64,000 bases of DNA, from contig CACJYR010000003.1 in NCBI GenBank assembly GCA_902597675.1, forward strand, positions 1 to 64,000. Direction: 5' to 3'. This DNA comes from an uncultured Pelagibacteraceae bacterium. Lineage in GTDB: Bacteria; Pseudomonadota; Alphaproteobacteria; Pelagibacterales; Pelagibacteraceae. The notes beneath the pieces were generated by a model that was given only the letters and a program-made list of their open reading frames with translations, had not been told where the DNA came from and did not search any database. The translations under genes and the position numbers were made by a program. Shown here one piece after another: positions 40,508-51,568 of this stretch (positions within the stretch are counted from its first letter, which is position 1; every line of letters starts with the position of its first letter).

Positions 40508-41645
40508 TCTCTCCCCCGTCAATTTTGTAAAAGTTTAATCTATGATTTATTTTGTTATTTTTAACATCAAAAATACCAATTTTACCTTTGAATGAATTTT
40601 CTTTTTTAAAAATATTTTTTATGTCAGAAAAATCAGATTTTAAAGATAGATAATAAATCAATCCTAAAAGATCATAACTTAATAAGCTTAAATGATTTGG
40701 TTTTGAATTGTAAGTATCTACAAATTCTTTATTAAATGTTTCTAGATTTTGTTTATTGATTGATGGATAATATAAAGGCTGGATATTTTCCTCTAAAAGT
40801 AAACTTTCATCAAACCATTGATTAAGAGTTATAAATAATTTATTTCTTGGTGATACATCAGTGTAAATAAGTGAGGTAATTACACTTTTAAGATTTTCAT
40901 CAAAATCAGAAATAATAACTGAGTCAAAATTTACATTTCCAATTGTATATCGTTTTTCCAATTTCTTAATTTGTTCCTCCTTATCCATCAAATCTGAGTT
41001 TTCAACTCTTAAAATTTCATCAGCCAGATTTTTTTTTCTCACATCATAATTTGTTATTTTTTCGATTTGCTTTGTAAGTTTAGTTGGTTCGGTTTCATAA
41101 GTGTATTGTTTAAAAATTTTGATTTTCGATTGTTTAATTGCCTTTTTAACTTCATTTTTATAATCAAGGTCAGGTGTTAAAAAAATTGTTTTTTTTACTT
41201 CGCTTAATTCCAAAAAATCTTTAATTGCATTTAACTGTGATAAAGAATTTACTCCGCTGCTTATGACATTTTTCGGTAGATCATTTGTTTTATTTGTTAA
41301 AGATAGAAAAATAACATCTTGTATTTCATCCAAATACATTAAGCTTTTAAAAAAAATTGGACCGATAAAAATTTTTATTCCTTCATTTTTTAACTTATTA
41401 GCTGATTGTAGAGTTTGATTAGGATCAATACCTGTGTCCATTGGATAAATTTCAATATTGTCTGTTCCAATATCACTCAAAGCCATTCGTGTTGATTTAA
41501 TTATTGATTGTCCTAATTCTTTATATTCACCAGATAAAGGTGCAAGAAGCCCAATTTTAATTTTTTCATTTTGTGAAAATGCAAATGAGGGATTTGTTAA
41601 ATAGATAATTATTAATGTAAAAATAATTCTAAAAATTTTTTTCAT
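40491..41645 (-). CDS. Periplasmic-binding-fold protein, LpoA/LppC-like penicillin-binding protein activator
   Basis: Signal peptide, KIGLLAPLSGEYKELGQSIIKSTRMALSDIG; divergent from rsmI, matching the lpoA-rsmI arrangement in gammaproteobacteria. Confidence 0.82.
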   Translation of the reverse strand: MKKIFRIIFTLIIIYLTNPSFAFSQNEKIKIGLLAPLSGEYKELGQSIIKSTRMALSDIGTDNIEIYPMDTGIDPNQTLQSANKLKNEGIKIFIGPIFFKSLMYLDEIQDVIFLSLTNKTNDLPKNVISSGVNSLSQLNAIKDFLELSEVKKTIFLTPDLDYKNEVKKAIKQSKIKIFKQYTYETEPTKLTKQIEKITNYDVRKKNLADEILRVENSDLMDKEEQIKKLEKRYTIGNVNFDSVIISDFDENLKSVITSLIYTDVSPRNKLFITLNQWFDESLLLEENIQPLYYPSINKQNLETFNKEFVDTYNSKPNHLSLLSYDLLGLIYYLSLKSDFSDIKNIFKKENSFKGKIGIFDVKNNKINHRLNFYKIDGGEIKEIF

Positions 41646-41677
41646 TTTAATGATACTATAATATTTTAATTATAAAT

Positions 41678-42541
41678 ATGATTGGAAATTTAAAATCTGC
41701 TAATAGAGTGTTCAAAAAAAGTCTATATTTAGTCTCAACTCCAATTGGAAATTTAAACGATATAAGTCTCAGAGCCATAGAAACTCTCAAAAGGTCAGAT
41801 TACATTTTGTGTGAAGATACTAGAATCTCTAAAAATTTATTAGAAAAATACCAAATCAAATCAAATTTGATTGCCAATCATAAATTCAATGAGAAAAGAA
41901 ATGTTGTTAAAATTATAAAGTTAATTAATCAAGGATCGCTTATTTCTTTAATTTCAGATGCTGGCACCCCGGGCATTTCTGATCCAGGTTCTATATTAGT
42001 TAATGAGTGCATAAAAAATAATATCAATATTATTCCTATACCTGGTGCTTCAGCAGTAATATCAGCAGTATCAATATCAGGATTTTCAGAGAAGTTTTTC
42101 TTTTATGGATTTTTTCCTGAAAAGGATAAAATTTTAAAAGAGGATTTGGAAAATTTATCAAAATTAAATAGTTCAATCGTTTTTTTCATTTCACCAAAGA
42201 AAATTAATAAGAATATTCCTCTAATTAAAAAAATTTTTTTAGGAAGAAAAATCCTGATTTGTAGAGAAATGACAAAGTTTTATGAGGAGTATAAGAGATC
42301 TAAAGTTGAAGATTTAGAACCATTAAAGAGAAATTTAAAAGGTGAATTGACTATTGTTATTTCGGAAAAAATTCATGACAAAAAAGCTTCACAAACTTTA
42401 GATGAATCAGATAAAAGATTGATTAAAGCGATGATAAATAAACTAAGCATAAAAGAAATAACAGATTTAATAATTCGTAAAAATGATATTTCAAAAAAAA
42501 TTATTTATGATTATTGTTTGAAAATTAAAGATGAAAAATAA
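41678..42541 (+). CDS. rsmI: 16S rRNA (cytidine-2'-O)-methyltransferase RsmI
   Basis: LYLVSTPIGNLNDISLRAIETLKRSDYILCEDTR, ISDAGTPGISDPGSILV, IPIPGASAVISAVSISG. Confidence 0.97.
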   Translation: MIGNLKSANRVFKKSLYLVSTPIGNLNDISLRAIETLKRSDYILCEDTRISKNLLEKYQIKSNLIANHKFNEKRNVVKIIKLINQGSLISLISDAGTPGISDPGSILVNECIKNNINIIPIPGASAVISAVSISGFSEKFFFYGFFPEKDKILKEDLENLSKLNSSIVFFISPKKINKNIPLIKKIFLGRKILICREMTKFYEEYKRSKVEDLEPLKRNLKGELTIVISEKIHDKKASQTLDESDKRLIKAMINKLSIKEITDLIIRKNDISKKIIYDYCLKIKDEK

Positions 42542-43124
42542 AATACTCATTTTATTTTTTTTTGGTTTTATTTTAAGTGGATGCGCAGGTGTATCATCCT
42601 CAGGAATTTTTGGAACTGGAGTAAGTGTTGCTATCGATCCAAGATCTTTAGGAACTCAGATAGATGACTCTTTGATGCAAAAAAACTTAACTGCTAGAAT
42701 TTTACTCCTAAATAAAAATTATCTTTTATCAGTAAAATCAAAAGTTTTAGATGGTAGAATTTTTTTAACTGGAAAAGTCAATGAGCCAGAGGAAAAATTA
42801 AAATTAACAAAAATTGCATGGGAAACAAATGGTGTAAGATCTGTGAGAAACGATATTAAAATAAAAGAGGCTTTTAACTTTAAACAATCTGCCAAGGATC
42901 TATTAATCACTTCGCAATTAAGGACTGCATTAATTTTAAACAAAGAAATTAAGGCAACAAATTACCAAATAGACACTTATAAAAAGAAAATCTATATTTA
43001 TGGAATTTCACAAACTAAAGATGAAAAAGATCTGGTTATTACAGAGGCAAAAGAGATTTTAGATGTTGAAGATGTGATTGCTAGTATTTTGCTAGTAGAT
43101 AATTTAAGAATTAAAACTAACTAA
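42531..43124 (+). CDS. BON-domain lipoprotein (DolP/OsmY-like)
   Basis: Lipobox FILSGCAGVSSSG; two BON-like repeats (LLSVKSKVLDGRIFLTGKVNEPEEKLKLTKIAWETNGVRSVRNDI...). Confidence 0.88.
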   Translation: MKNKILILFFFGFILSGCAGVSSSGIFGTGVSVAIDPRSLGTQIDDSLMQKNLTARILLLNKNYLLSVKSKVLDGRIFLTGKVNEPEEKLKLTKIAWETNGVRSVRNDIKIKEAFNFKQSAKDLLITSQLRTALILNKEIKATNYQIDTYKKKIYIYGISQTKDEKDLVITEAKEILDVEDVIASILLVDNLRIKTN

Positions 43125-45405
43125 ATTTTTTATAATCAATTACATCAGCTGAGTAAGCTGCAATAGAGGCTAAATTTAAAATATCTGAAGTTGAAGATCT
43201 CAAAGGTGCTATTTCAATAGGTAAACCCAAACCAATTAATAAAGGTCCAATTACCTTTGCTCTACTCATTGACTTAATCATTTTATAGGAAATAGCTGCG
43301 CTATGTTGGCTAGGCATAATTAAAACATTTGAGTTACCAACTATTTCTGAAAATGGATAAAGTTCTTTGTACATCTCTTCTAAAGCAACATCTGGTTGCA
43401 TTTCACCATCAAATTTAAAATCAACTTTATCATTTTTTAGAATTTCAACAGCATCACTTAGTCTTTTTGTTCTATCTGTAGCTGGCTCCCCAAAAGTAGA
43501 GTGAGATAAAAAAGCAACTTTTGGATCAAAACCAAATAATTTTGCAACCCTCGCTGCTGATTTTGCCATTTCAGCCAATTGTTTTGCGTCTGGATATTCT
43601 ATGACCGATGTATCGCAGATAAAGATTGTTTTACCTCTATTTACAACCAGGTTTAACCCGAACATAATTTCCCCAGGTCTTGGATCAACAACTTTAATAA
43701 TTTTTTCTAGTGAAGATGAGTATCTCCTTGTGTTCCCAGTTATCATCGCATCTGCATCCTGACACGCAACCATGCATGAGGCCCAAATAACTCTATCGTT
43801 TCTTATAAGTCTATCACAATCCCATTCTAACATTCCTTTTTCTCTTTGAAGTTTTTTAAATAAATATTTTACATATTTTTCTCTTTTGGCTGTGTCTTTT
43901 GAGTTTACAATTTCAATATCAAAATTTTCATTATAACCAATTTTTTTTATTTGATTTTTAATCAGCTCCTCTTTTCCAACTAAGATGGGTATTCCTAAGT
44001 CAGAGTTTTTAAAAGCTATAGCAGCTTTAAGTGTATTTTCATCCTCACCATCAGCAAAAACAACTTTTTTTTGTTTTTTCTTTATATAGCTATTTACACC
44101 TTGCATAATTGTTACAGTTGGATCTAATCTTTGTTTAAGTTGGTCCTTATAGATTTCAAAATTATCAATTTTTTTTCTTGCAACCCCAGTATCAATAGCA
44201 GCTTTTGCAACTGCAGCTGGTATTACACTAATTAATCTTGGATCGAATGTTGATGGAATTATGTAATCTTTTCCATAGTGAGGCCTCTCACCTCCCATTG
44301 CTGCAATGACTTCATCCGGCACATCTTCTTTAGCTAATTTTGCTATCGCATGTGCAGCTGCAATTTTCATCTCTTCATTAATTGTTTTTGATCGTACATC
44401 TAATGCACCTCTAAAAATATATGGAAACCCTATTAAATTGTTTACTTGATTAGGGTAATCTGACCTTCCGGTCGCTATAATTGCATCATCTCTAACCTCT
44501 TCAATTTCTTCAGGTGTAATTTCTGGGTCAGGGTTAGCACATGCAAATATAATTGGATTTTTTGCCATTTTTTTAACCATGTCTTTAGTTAACGCTCCTT
44601 TCGCCGATAAGCCTAAAAAAACATCTGCATTAGTAATAGCATCATCTAGAGTTCTATCTTTTGTTTCAATTGCATGACTTGATTTCCATTGGTTCAAATT
44701 ATCTCGACCTCTGTAAATAACCCCTGTTCTGTCTACCATTGTAATATTTTTTTGGGGTACGCCAGTCTTTTTAAATAAATTAGCGCAAGCCATAGCCGAA
44801 GCCCCGGCACCATTGACAACTATTTTAACTTTATCAATTTTTTTTTTACTAATGTCCAAAGCATTAATAAGTGCTGCAGTTGTGATAATCGCAGTTCCAT
44901 GCTGATCATCATGAAATACAGGTATATCAAGTATTTCTTTTAGCTTTTCTTCAATAATAAAACAATCAGGAGCAGCAATATCCTCAAGATTAATACCTCC
45001 AAAACTTGGAGCAAAATTTTTTATACTATTTATGATTTCATCTGGATTTTCGGAGTCTATCTCTAAATCAATAGAGTCAATATCAGCAAATCTTTTAAAT
45101 AAAACAGCTTTGCCTTCCATCACCGGTTTAGATGCTAACGCACCTAAATTTCCCATACCTAAAATCGCTGAGCCATTACTAATTACTGCAACAAGGTTTC
45201 CCTTACTTGTATAATCAAACGCAGCCTCAGGATTATCACTGATTGCTCTTACAGGAGCAGCTACACCAGGTGAGTATGCTAAAGCCAGATCTCTTTTTGT
45301 CGTCATATTTTTTGAGGAAGATATTTCAATCTTACCTGGCTTTTTATCTTTGTGAAAATCTAAAGCTTCTTTATCTGTGTAATGATCAATTTTTGTTTTT
45401 TTCAT
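43117..45405 (-). CDS. maeB: NADP-dependent malic enzyme with C-terminal phosphotransacetylase-like domain
   Basis: LALAYSPGVAAPVRAI, IPVFHDDQHGTAIITTAAL, C-terminal PTA_PTB-like region (VVFADGEDENTLKAAIAF...). Confidence 0.96.
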   Translation of the reverse strand: MKKTKIDHYTDKEALDFHKDKKPGKIEISSSKNMTTKRDLALAYSPGVAAPVRAISDNPEAAFDYTSKGNLVAVISNGSAILGMGNLGALASKPVMEGKAVLFKRFADIDSIDLEIDSENPDEIINSIKNFAPSFGGINLEDIAAPDCFIIEEKLKEILDIPVFHDDQHGTAIITTAALINALDISKKKIDKVKIVVNGAGASAMACANLFKKTGVPQKNITMVDRTGVIYRGRDNLNQWKSSHAIETKDRTLDDAITNADVFLGLSAKGALTKDMVKKMAKNPIIFACANPDPEITPEEIEEVRDDAIIATGRSDYPNQVNNLIGFPYIFRGALDVRSKTINEEMKIAAAHAIAKLAKEDVPDEVIAAMGGERPHYGKDYIIPSTFDPRLISVIPAAVAKAAIDTGVARKKIDNFEIYKDQLKQRLDPTVTIMQGVNSYIKKKQKKVVFADGEDENTLKAAIAFKNSDLGIPILVGKEELIKNQIKKIGYNENFDIEIVNSKDTAKREKYVKYLFKKLQREKGMLEWDCDRLIRNDRVIWASCMVACQDADAMITGNTRRYSSSLEKIIKVVDPRPGEIMFGLNLVVNRGKTIFICDTSVIEYPDAKQLAEMAKSAARVAKLFGFDPKVAFLSHSTFGEPATDRTKRLSDAVEILKNDKVDFKFDGEMQPDVALEEMYKELYPFSEIVGNSNVLIMPSQHSAAISYKMIKSMSRAKVIGPLLIGLGLPIEIAPLRSSTSDILNLASIAAYSADVIDYKKFS

Positions 45406-45455
45406 TTATGCTAATTAGGTGTACAAATGGGGTAAAATTAAGACTAATATGATTT

Positions 45456-46985
45456 ATGAATTTAGTTAAGTCAACAGGGACTTTCGGTTTTTATACTATT
45501 ATCAGTAGATTACTTGGTTATTTAAGAGATGTTTTGATAGCGATCTTTCTTGGAACAAGTTTTTTAGCAGATGTATTTTTTGTAGCATTCAGAATACCTA
45601 ATACTTTTAGAAGATTATTTGCAGAAGGAACTTTTAATGCAGCTTTTATACCAAGTTACACTTCAGAATTAGTAAAAAAAAAAACTGGATCACAAAAATT
45701 TGCTAACGAAATTTTCAATTTATTATTTTTAGGACTATTGTTTTTAGTTTTAATTATAGAAATTTTCATGCCAGTTTTTGTAAGGTTAATAGCGCCAGGT
45801 TTTGTTGATAATTCAGAAAAAATTCAGTTAGCTGTTAATCTTACAAGGATAACTATGCCATTTTTAATGTTTGTGAGTCTATCTTCTTTTTTTGCTGCAA
45901 TTCTAAATTCTCACAATAAGTTTGCTGCGGCCTCTGCAGCTCCAATAATCCTTAATATAGTCTTGATTGGAATCTTATTTTTTGGAAAATTTCTTAACGA
46001 CGAACTAGTTTATTATTTATCATATGGAGTTTCTATTGCAGGATTATTACAACTTGTTTTTTTATATCAATTCGCGAAAAAATTTTATTCTATAAATCTT
46101 AAGTTTAATTTTAAAATTAATAATAAGGTTAAATTTTTTTTTAAAAAACTTTTACCCAGTATTTTTTCATCTGGTGTAACACAAATTAATATTCTTGTAG
46201 GTACTATAATTGCATCTTTCCAAGCTAGTGCCGTATCTTATCTATATTATGCTGATAGGATTTATCAAATAAACCTTGCAATCGCAGGAATTGCGATAGG
46301 CGTGGTTGTTCTGCCACAACTTTCAAAACATGTTTTCTTAAAAAAGAAAAATAAAATTCTTTTACTACAAAATAAAGCGCTTGAGCTTAGTATGTTTTTA
46401 AGTTTACCAGCTGCAGTTGCTTTAATTGTAGGATCAGAGCAAATTATCTCAGCATTATTTGGCTATGGTTCCTTTGATGAGCTGTCAGTGTCTAACTCGG
46501 CAAATGCACTATACTATTTTGGATTAGGATTACCTGCTTTTGCCTTAATTAAAGTATTTTCGACTTTTTTTTTCGCAAACCAGGATACCAAAACACCATT
46601 TTATATTTCATTATTTTCAGTAATTCTAAATATATTAATAAGTATTTATTTTTTTAGAGAAATTGGTTTTATAATCATTCCTATAGCCACGACAATTTCA
46701 TCATGGTTTAATGCAATAATATTATTTGTTTACTTAAAAAATAAAGATTTATTTAATTTTAATGAATTATTTTTCGCCAAATTAATAAAAATACTTCTGG
46801 CATCTATATTAATGGGAATATTTTTTAATTATTTAATTTTGTTTTTTCAAAATAAATTGATTTATGAATATAACTTTAAATCTTTTTATTTGATACTTTC
46901 AGCTTTTTTAAGTCTTATATTTTATTTGAGTTTTTCATTATTTATCAAAGCTTTCAAATATGGTGATATTAAACTAAAGTATTAA
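45456..46985 (+). CDS. murJ: Lipid II flippase MurJ (MviN)
   Basis: [66 protein letters not shown]. Confidence 0.97.
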   Translation: MNLVKSTGTFGFYTIISRLLGYLRDVLIAIFLGTSFLADVFFVAFRIPNTFRRLFAEGTFNAAFIPSYTSELVKKKTGSQKFANEIFNLLFLGLLFLVLIIEIFMPVFVRLIAPGFVDNSEKIQLAVNLTRITMPFLMFVSLSSFFAAILNSHNKFAAASAAPIILNIVLIGILFFGKFLNDELVYYLSYGVSIAGLLQLVFLYQFAKKFYSINLKFNFKINNKVKFFFKKLLPSIFSSGVTQINILVGTIIASFQASAVSYLYYADRIYQINLAIAGIAIGVVVLPQLSKHVFLKKKNKILLLQNKALELSMFLSLPAAVALIVGSEQIISALFGYGSFDELSVSNSANALYYFGLGLPAFALIKVFSTFFFANQDTKTPFYISLFSVILNILISIYFFREIGFIIIPIATTISSWFNAIILFVYLKNKDLFNFNELFFAKLIKILLASILMGIFFNYLILFFQNKLIYEYNFKSFYLILSAFLSLIFYLSFSLFIKAFKYGDIKLKY

Positions 46986-46987
46986 CT

Positions 46988-47989
46988 ATGGGAAAAAAAA
47001 TTTTTTCAGGTGTTCAACCTACTGGAAACCTTCATCTTGGAAATTATTTGGGAGCAATCAAAAATTTTGTAAAACTTAACAATGAAGATCAAAATGAGTG
47101 TGTGTTCTGTGTTGTTGATCTTCATGCTATTACAGTTGCTCAAGATCCAAAAAAATTAAGAGATAATATATATGAAACTGTAGCAACTTTTATTGCTAGT
47201 GGCATTGATCCTAAAAAAAGTATTATCTTTAATCAATCAAGAGTGAGTGCTCATTCAGAAACAGCCTGGATATTAAGTTGTGTTGCTAGAATGGGATGGC
47301 TAAATAGAATGACCCAATTTAAGGAGAAAGCTGGAAAAGATAAAGAAAAAGCTAGTATTGGTCTTTATTCTTATCCTGTTTTGATGGCTGCAGATATTTT
47401 GTTATATGACACAACCCATGTGCCTGTTGGAGATGATCAAAAGCAACATTTGGAACTTTGTCGAGATATAGCTCAAAAATTCAATAATGATTTCAATGCT
47501 GACAATTTTTTTAAAATTCCTGAGCCATTAATTCAAAAAGAGTTTTCAAGAATTATGAGCTTGAGAGATGGTACAAAAAAAATGAGTAAATCTGAATTAT
47601 CAGATCTGAGCAGGATAAATTTAACAGATGATAAAGAACAAATAATAAATAAAATCAAAAAAGCAAAAACTGATACTTTGCCATTACCATCCGCTAGTGC
47701 AGATTTAGAAAAAAGACCCGAAGCAAAGAATTTGATGGGTATTTATTCTAGTTTAATGGATGTAAGTTTAGAGGATACAATAAATAAATTTTCTGGAAAA
47801 AATTTCTCAGAACTAAAAGAAAATTTATCACAAGTTATGGTTGATAAAATTTATCCAATATCTTTGGAAATTAAAAAGTTATTAAGTGAAAAACAATATT
47901 TAGATAAAATACTATTAGAGGGAACTCAAAAAGCAGATAAAATAGCTTCGGAAAAGGTAAAAAAAATCCAAGAACTTGTTGGTTTTTAG
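46988..47989 (+). CDS. trpS: Tryptophanyl-tRNA synthetase
   Basis: [67 protein letters not shown]. Confidence 0.98.
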   Translation: MGKKIFSGVQPTGNLHLGNYLGAIKNFVKLNNEDQNECVFCVVDLHAITVAQDPKKLRDNIYETVATFIASGIDPKKSIIFNQSRVSAHSETAWILSCVARMGWLNRMTQFKEKAGKDKEKASIGLYSYPVLMAADILLYDTTHVPVGDDQKQHLELCRDIAQKFNNDFNADNFFKIPEPLIQKEFSRIMSLRDGTKKMSKSELSDLSRINLTDDKEQIINKIKKAKTDTLPLPSASADLEKRPEAKNLMGIYSSLMDVSLEDTINKFSGKNFSELKENLSQVMVDKIYPISLEIKKLLSEKQYLDKILLEGTQKADKIASEKVKKIQELVGF

Positions 47990-48041
47990 GATTTTTTTAT
48001 TAACAAGTTTAATTTTTACAATTATTGATTATATATAAATC

Positions 48042-48581
48042 ATGTTTGTTCAAACTGAAATAACGCCGAACCCAAATTCTTTAAAATTCTTACCAGGTAA
48101 GAATGTTTCAAATAATGGGTCATTTGAAATTACACAAAAGGATCAAACTAATAATGAATTAGTTAAAAATTTGCTCTCCATAAATGGTGTTGAAGGCATT
48201 TTTCTAGGTAAAGATTTTATCTCAATAAATAAATATGATGACACATCATGGGATGAAATTAAACATATAGTAATTTCTTTAATCAATGATTTTTACTCTA
48301 GCGGAAAAGAGTGTGTTGTTGAAAATACCTTAATTGAAAATAATGAAAATTTAAAAGATATAGAAAAAAAAATAGTTAAAATATTAGATGAAAAAATCAG
48401 ACCTGCAGTTGCGAAAGATGGTGGAGATATTAAATTCAAAGAGTTTAAAGATGGTATTGTTAAAGTGCAGCTCCAAGGGAGTTGTTCAGGTTGTCCAAGT
48501 TCAACTATGACATTAAAACAAGGTGTGCAAAATCTTCTTTGTCACTATCTACCAGAAGTTAAGAAGGTTGAGGCTCTTTAA
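48042..48581 (+). CDS. NfuA/NifU-type Fe-S scaffold
   Basis: Nfu_N: EITPNPNSLKFLPGK; NifU-C: RPAVAKDGGDIKFKEFKDGIVKVQLQGSCSGCPSSTMTLKQGVQNLL (CxxC). Confidence 0.95.
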   Translation: MFVQTEITPNPNSLKFLPGKNVSNNGSFEITQKDQTNNELVKNLLSINGVEGIFLGKDFISINKYDDTSWDEIKHIVISLINDFYSSGKECVVENTLIENNENLKDIEKKIVKILDEKIRPAVAKDGGDIKFKEFKDGIVKVQLQGSCSGCPSSTMTLKQGVQNLLCHYLPEVKKVEAL

Positions 48582-49730
48582 ATGTTTAAATTTAAATTAA
48601 AAAACCTAAAATTTTTAAACCATTTGATTTTTTTTAAGTCAAAATTTTATTTTGTTAGAATGAGAAGAAAGAACTTAAAAATGTTTAAGTTTTTTGATGA
48701 CAGACGAATTGGAGCAATTCCAAGAATATTTTTAACAAGTATTTTTGTTGTATTTTCGTTCTATCATATTCCATCAATAATTAATTTTGCTAATAAGCAA
48801 CTTTTAGAAGATCAAGAATTTCAAAACAATTCAAAAGCTATACTAGCTTATACACTTAATAAAAAAGAGGGTGTTGAAGCTGATGGAGGAGATTTAAATG
48901 AAAAAGATTTGTTAATCGATATTTTCAGTCTAAACGATCTTGAAACAGACACAGTAAGATTAAATGCGTCTACAATTAAGCAATTATTTCAAGACACCAA
49001 TTATAAACTAGATGATGTAAGGGAAACAAAGTTAGTTAAGCCTGTCGCCTTAACTTTACTTCCCGGTGAAATTAAAATGATCGAAAGCACCAAGAAAAGA
49101 AAAGAGTTCTTTATTCAAATCGTTTTACCTTTAGTTTTAAAAGAAAATAATAATATTAGATTAGATAGGAAGACTTTATTTAAAATTATAAATAAAAGCA
49201 ATAATAGTAAATTAGAAAAAAAATGGCTTGAAAAAAAATATAAACAATATGGAGTAACATCTAAAGATTTAACAACACTTAAAATCAGAATGGATGAAGT
49301 ACCAGTTTCTTTAGCACTTGCTCAAGCTGCAAAAGAAACAGGATGGGGAACATCAAGATTTGCACAAGAGGGTAATGCACTTTTTGGGCAATGGACTTGG
49401 TCTGGTGAGGGCCTAAAACCTAAAGAGGCTGATGAGAGTAAGGGTCATAAAGTTATGAAATTTAATGTATTACAGGCCTCAGTTAGAGCTTATCAAAGAA
49501 ATTTAAATACCCATCGATCATATAAAAATTTTAGATTAGCAAGAGCACATTTAAGAGATAATAATCAACCTTTAGATAGTTTAATTCTTTCTCAATTTCT
49601 AAAAAATTATGCTGAAACAGGAAATCAATATGTGGAAGTTTTGCAAAAAATTATTAATCAAAACAATTTAAAAGATTTTGATGATGCTAAGTTACTTCCT
49701 TCAAGTAAAGAGCTTGAAAGTTTAATTTAA
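48582..49730 (+). CDS. Bax-like glucosaminidase-domain protein
   Basis: VPVSLALAQAAKETGWGTSRFAQEGNALFGQWTWSGEGLKP; N-terminal TM. Confidence 0.88.
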   Translation: MFKFKLKNLKFLNHLIFFKSKFYFVRMRRKNLKMFKFFDDRRIGAIPRIFLTSIFVVFSFYHIPSIINFANKQLLEDQEFQNNSKAILAYTLNKKEGVEADGGDLNEKDLLIDIFSLNDLETDTVRLNASTIKQLFQDTNYKLDDVRETKLVKPVALTLLPGEIKMIESTKKRKEFFIQIVLPLVLKENNNIRLDRKTLFKIINKSNNSKLEKKWLEKKYKQYGVTSKDLTTLKIRMDEVPVSLALAQAAKETGWGTSRFAQEGNALFGQWTWSGEGLKPKEADESKGHKVMKFNVLQASVRAYQRNLNTHRSYKNFRLARAHLRDNNQPLDSLILSQFLKNYAETGNQYVEVLQKIINQNNLKDFDDAKLLPSSKELESLI

Positions 49731-50788
49731 TTTTCCATTATAACAAACTGGGTTCCAAACCAACGCCACTTGCCATCATCATTTAAGGAACAATTTATTC
49801 TTCCACGTCTTGGTAAAAATTTAGACTCGAAATTGATATAAAGAATATTTTTTTCGAATACTAAATTTGGTTTACCCCATGAACCACCATCATTTGAATA
49901 ACAATTGATATTTTTAATATTTTTTTGATTATCAAAAAATTCCACAATCAATTTAGGAGGATTATCATTATTTTCTAATTTTTTTTCTACTGGTTTAAGA
50001 GATTTGTACTCTAGAGGATTATAATTTATTAGTGAGTTAAATCGTTTTAAATCTCCATACTTTTCATTTATTGGAAATCTCGGTAATTCAAATTTATCTT
50101 TATTGTTATCAATTATTCCAGAGTGTTGTCCAAAAGCAATTTCAAAATTTTTTGATATATAATTTTTCATATAGAGAGAATATTCACCAAAAGGATATGA
50201 AAATATTGGTGGTACATATCCTAGTTTATCTTTAAAAATTTCAGTTGCTGTTTCTATATCGTTTATGAATTCTTTTTCTGTCATATCAATTAAATATTCG
50301 TGTGTATGTGAATGGTGTCCTATATAGCCTATATCGGAGTCATCAATTTCTTTAATTTCATCCCAAGTCATATACCCTTTTTTACCCACAGGTTCAGTAG
50401 ATACAAATAAGATGAATGGAATTTTATTTTTTTTTAGATACGGCCAAGCCTCATTATAAAATGACTTAAATCCATCATCAATTGTAATTAAAATTTTCTT
50501 ACTCTTTTTTACTTTATTAAATTCATTTAAAAAATTGTTAGGGTCATAAAATTTATACCCTTTATTTTTAATGATTTTCATTTGCTCATCAAACATATCC
50601 ATTCTTATATTTGTTGATGGATATTTATTTTCATTAAATCGATGATACATCAATGATAAAACACCACTGTCCCTAGAATAAGATTTGATATTATTCTCTT
50701 GTGAAATAGAGTCAACTAGAAAAATAAATTGTAAAATGAATAAGCTAATTATAGACGCCGCTAAAGATAAAATTTTTTTAATGATCAT
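49727..50788 (-). CDS. Polysaccharide deacetylase family protein
   Basis: SLMYHRFNE, ILITIDDGFKSFYNEAWPYLKKNKIPFILFVS, IGYIGHHSHTHEYL, PPIFSYPFGEYS. Confidence 0.92.
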   Translation of the reverse strand: MIIKKILSLAASIISLFILQFIFLVDSISQENNIKSYSRDSGVLSLMYHRFNENKYPSTNIRMDMFDEQMKIIKNKGYKFYDPNNFLNEFNKVKKSKKILITIDDGFKSFYNEAWPYLKKNKIPFILFVSTEPVGKKGYMTWDEIKEIDDSDIGYIGHHSHTHEYLIDMTEKEFINDIETATEIFKDKLGYVPPIFSYPFGEYSLYMKNYISKNFEIAFGQHSGIIDNNKDKFELPRFPINEKYGDLKRFNSLINYNPLEYKSLKPVEKKLENNDNPPKLIVEFFDNQKNIKNINCYSNDGGSWGKPNLVFEKNILYINFESKFLPRRGRINCSLNDDGKWRWFGTQFVIMEN

Positions 50789-51122
50789 TAATAATGATAT
50801 TAATTACAGCATTACACATGAAAATTCCAAAATAAATTATGAAAAATTATCAATTCTAATTAATGATTTTTTAAATAAAAAAAATTTAGATTTAGATAAA
50901 GTTTCTCAAATTTATGTAAATCGAGGTCCAGGAAGTTTTGCGGGGATAAGAAATTCTTTATCAGTTGTTAAAGCTTTTCATTTAGCTAATAAAATTGATT
51001 ATTATTGTTATAGTTTAGAGGATTTTAGTGAAAAAAATGAGGTTAAATACGAAAATATCCCAAAACTTTGCGATAAATTGAAAGTTGAAAAAAATTTGAT
51101 AAATCCTATTTATTTGAGTTAA
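50736..51122 (+). CDS. tsaB: TsaB-like t6A biosynthesis protein, N-terminal half only
   Basis: KLIIDAAKDKIFLMIIN, VNRGPGSFAGIRNSLSVVKAFHLANKIDYYCYSLEDF (TsaB signature); only 128 aa. Start set at ATG 50736. Confidence 0.8.
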   Translation: MNKLIIDAAKDKIFLMIINNDINYSITHENSKINYEKLSILINDFLNKKNLDLDKVSQIYVNRGPGSFAGIRNSLSVVKAFHLANKIDYYCYSLEDFSEKNEVKYENIPKLCDKLKVEKNLINPIYLS

Positions 51123-51130
51123 AATCAATT

Positions 51131-51568
51131 ATGTCAGATACAATTGAACAACAATGTTTATCTAAAGGGGTAAAATTAACTGAACAGAGGCGAATTATTG
51201 CAAAGGTTATTTCAGAGTCAAAAGCCGCTTATGGCGAGTCTGATCATCCAGATGTTGATGAGTTATATAGTCGTGTATCAAAAATTGATCCAAAAATAAG
51301 CATAGCCACAGTTTATAGGACAGTTAAGCTTTTCGAAGAAGCAGGAATTTTAACTAAACATGATTTTAAAGGTGGTAAGGCTAGATATGAAGCAATGATA
51401 GAGAGTCATCATGATCATTTGATTGATATAAAATCTGGTGAAATAATTGAATTTGTGGATGAAGAAATTGAAGAGTTGCAAAAAAAAGTTGCAAAAAAAT
51501 ATGGTTATAAGTTAGTAGACCATAAACTTGAGTTATATGGTGTCAAAGTAAACTCAAAAGATGAATAA
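51131..51568 (+). CDS. fur: Fur family transcriptional regulator
   Basis: GVKLTEQRRIIAKVI, DPKISIATVYRTVKLFEEAGIL, HHDHLIDIKSGEIIEF. Confidence 0.94.
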   Translation: MSDTIEQQCLSKGVKLTEQRRIIAKVISESKAAYGESDHPDVDELYSRVSKIDPKISIATVYRTVKLFEEAGILTKHDFKGGKARYEAMIESHHDHLIDIKSGEIIEFVDEEIEELQKKVAKKYGYKLVDHKLELYGVKVNSKDE

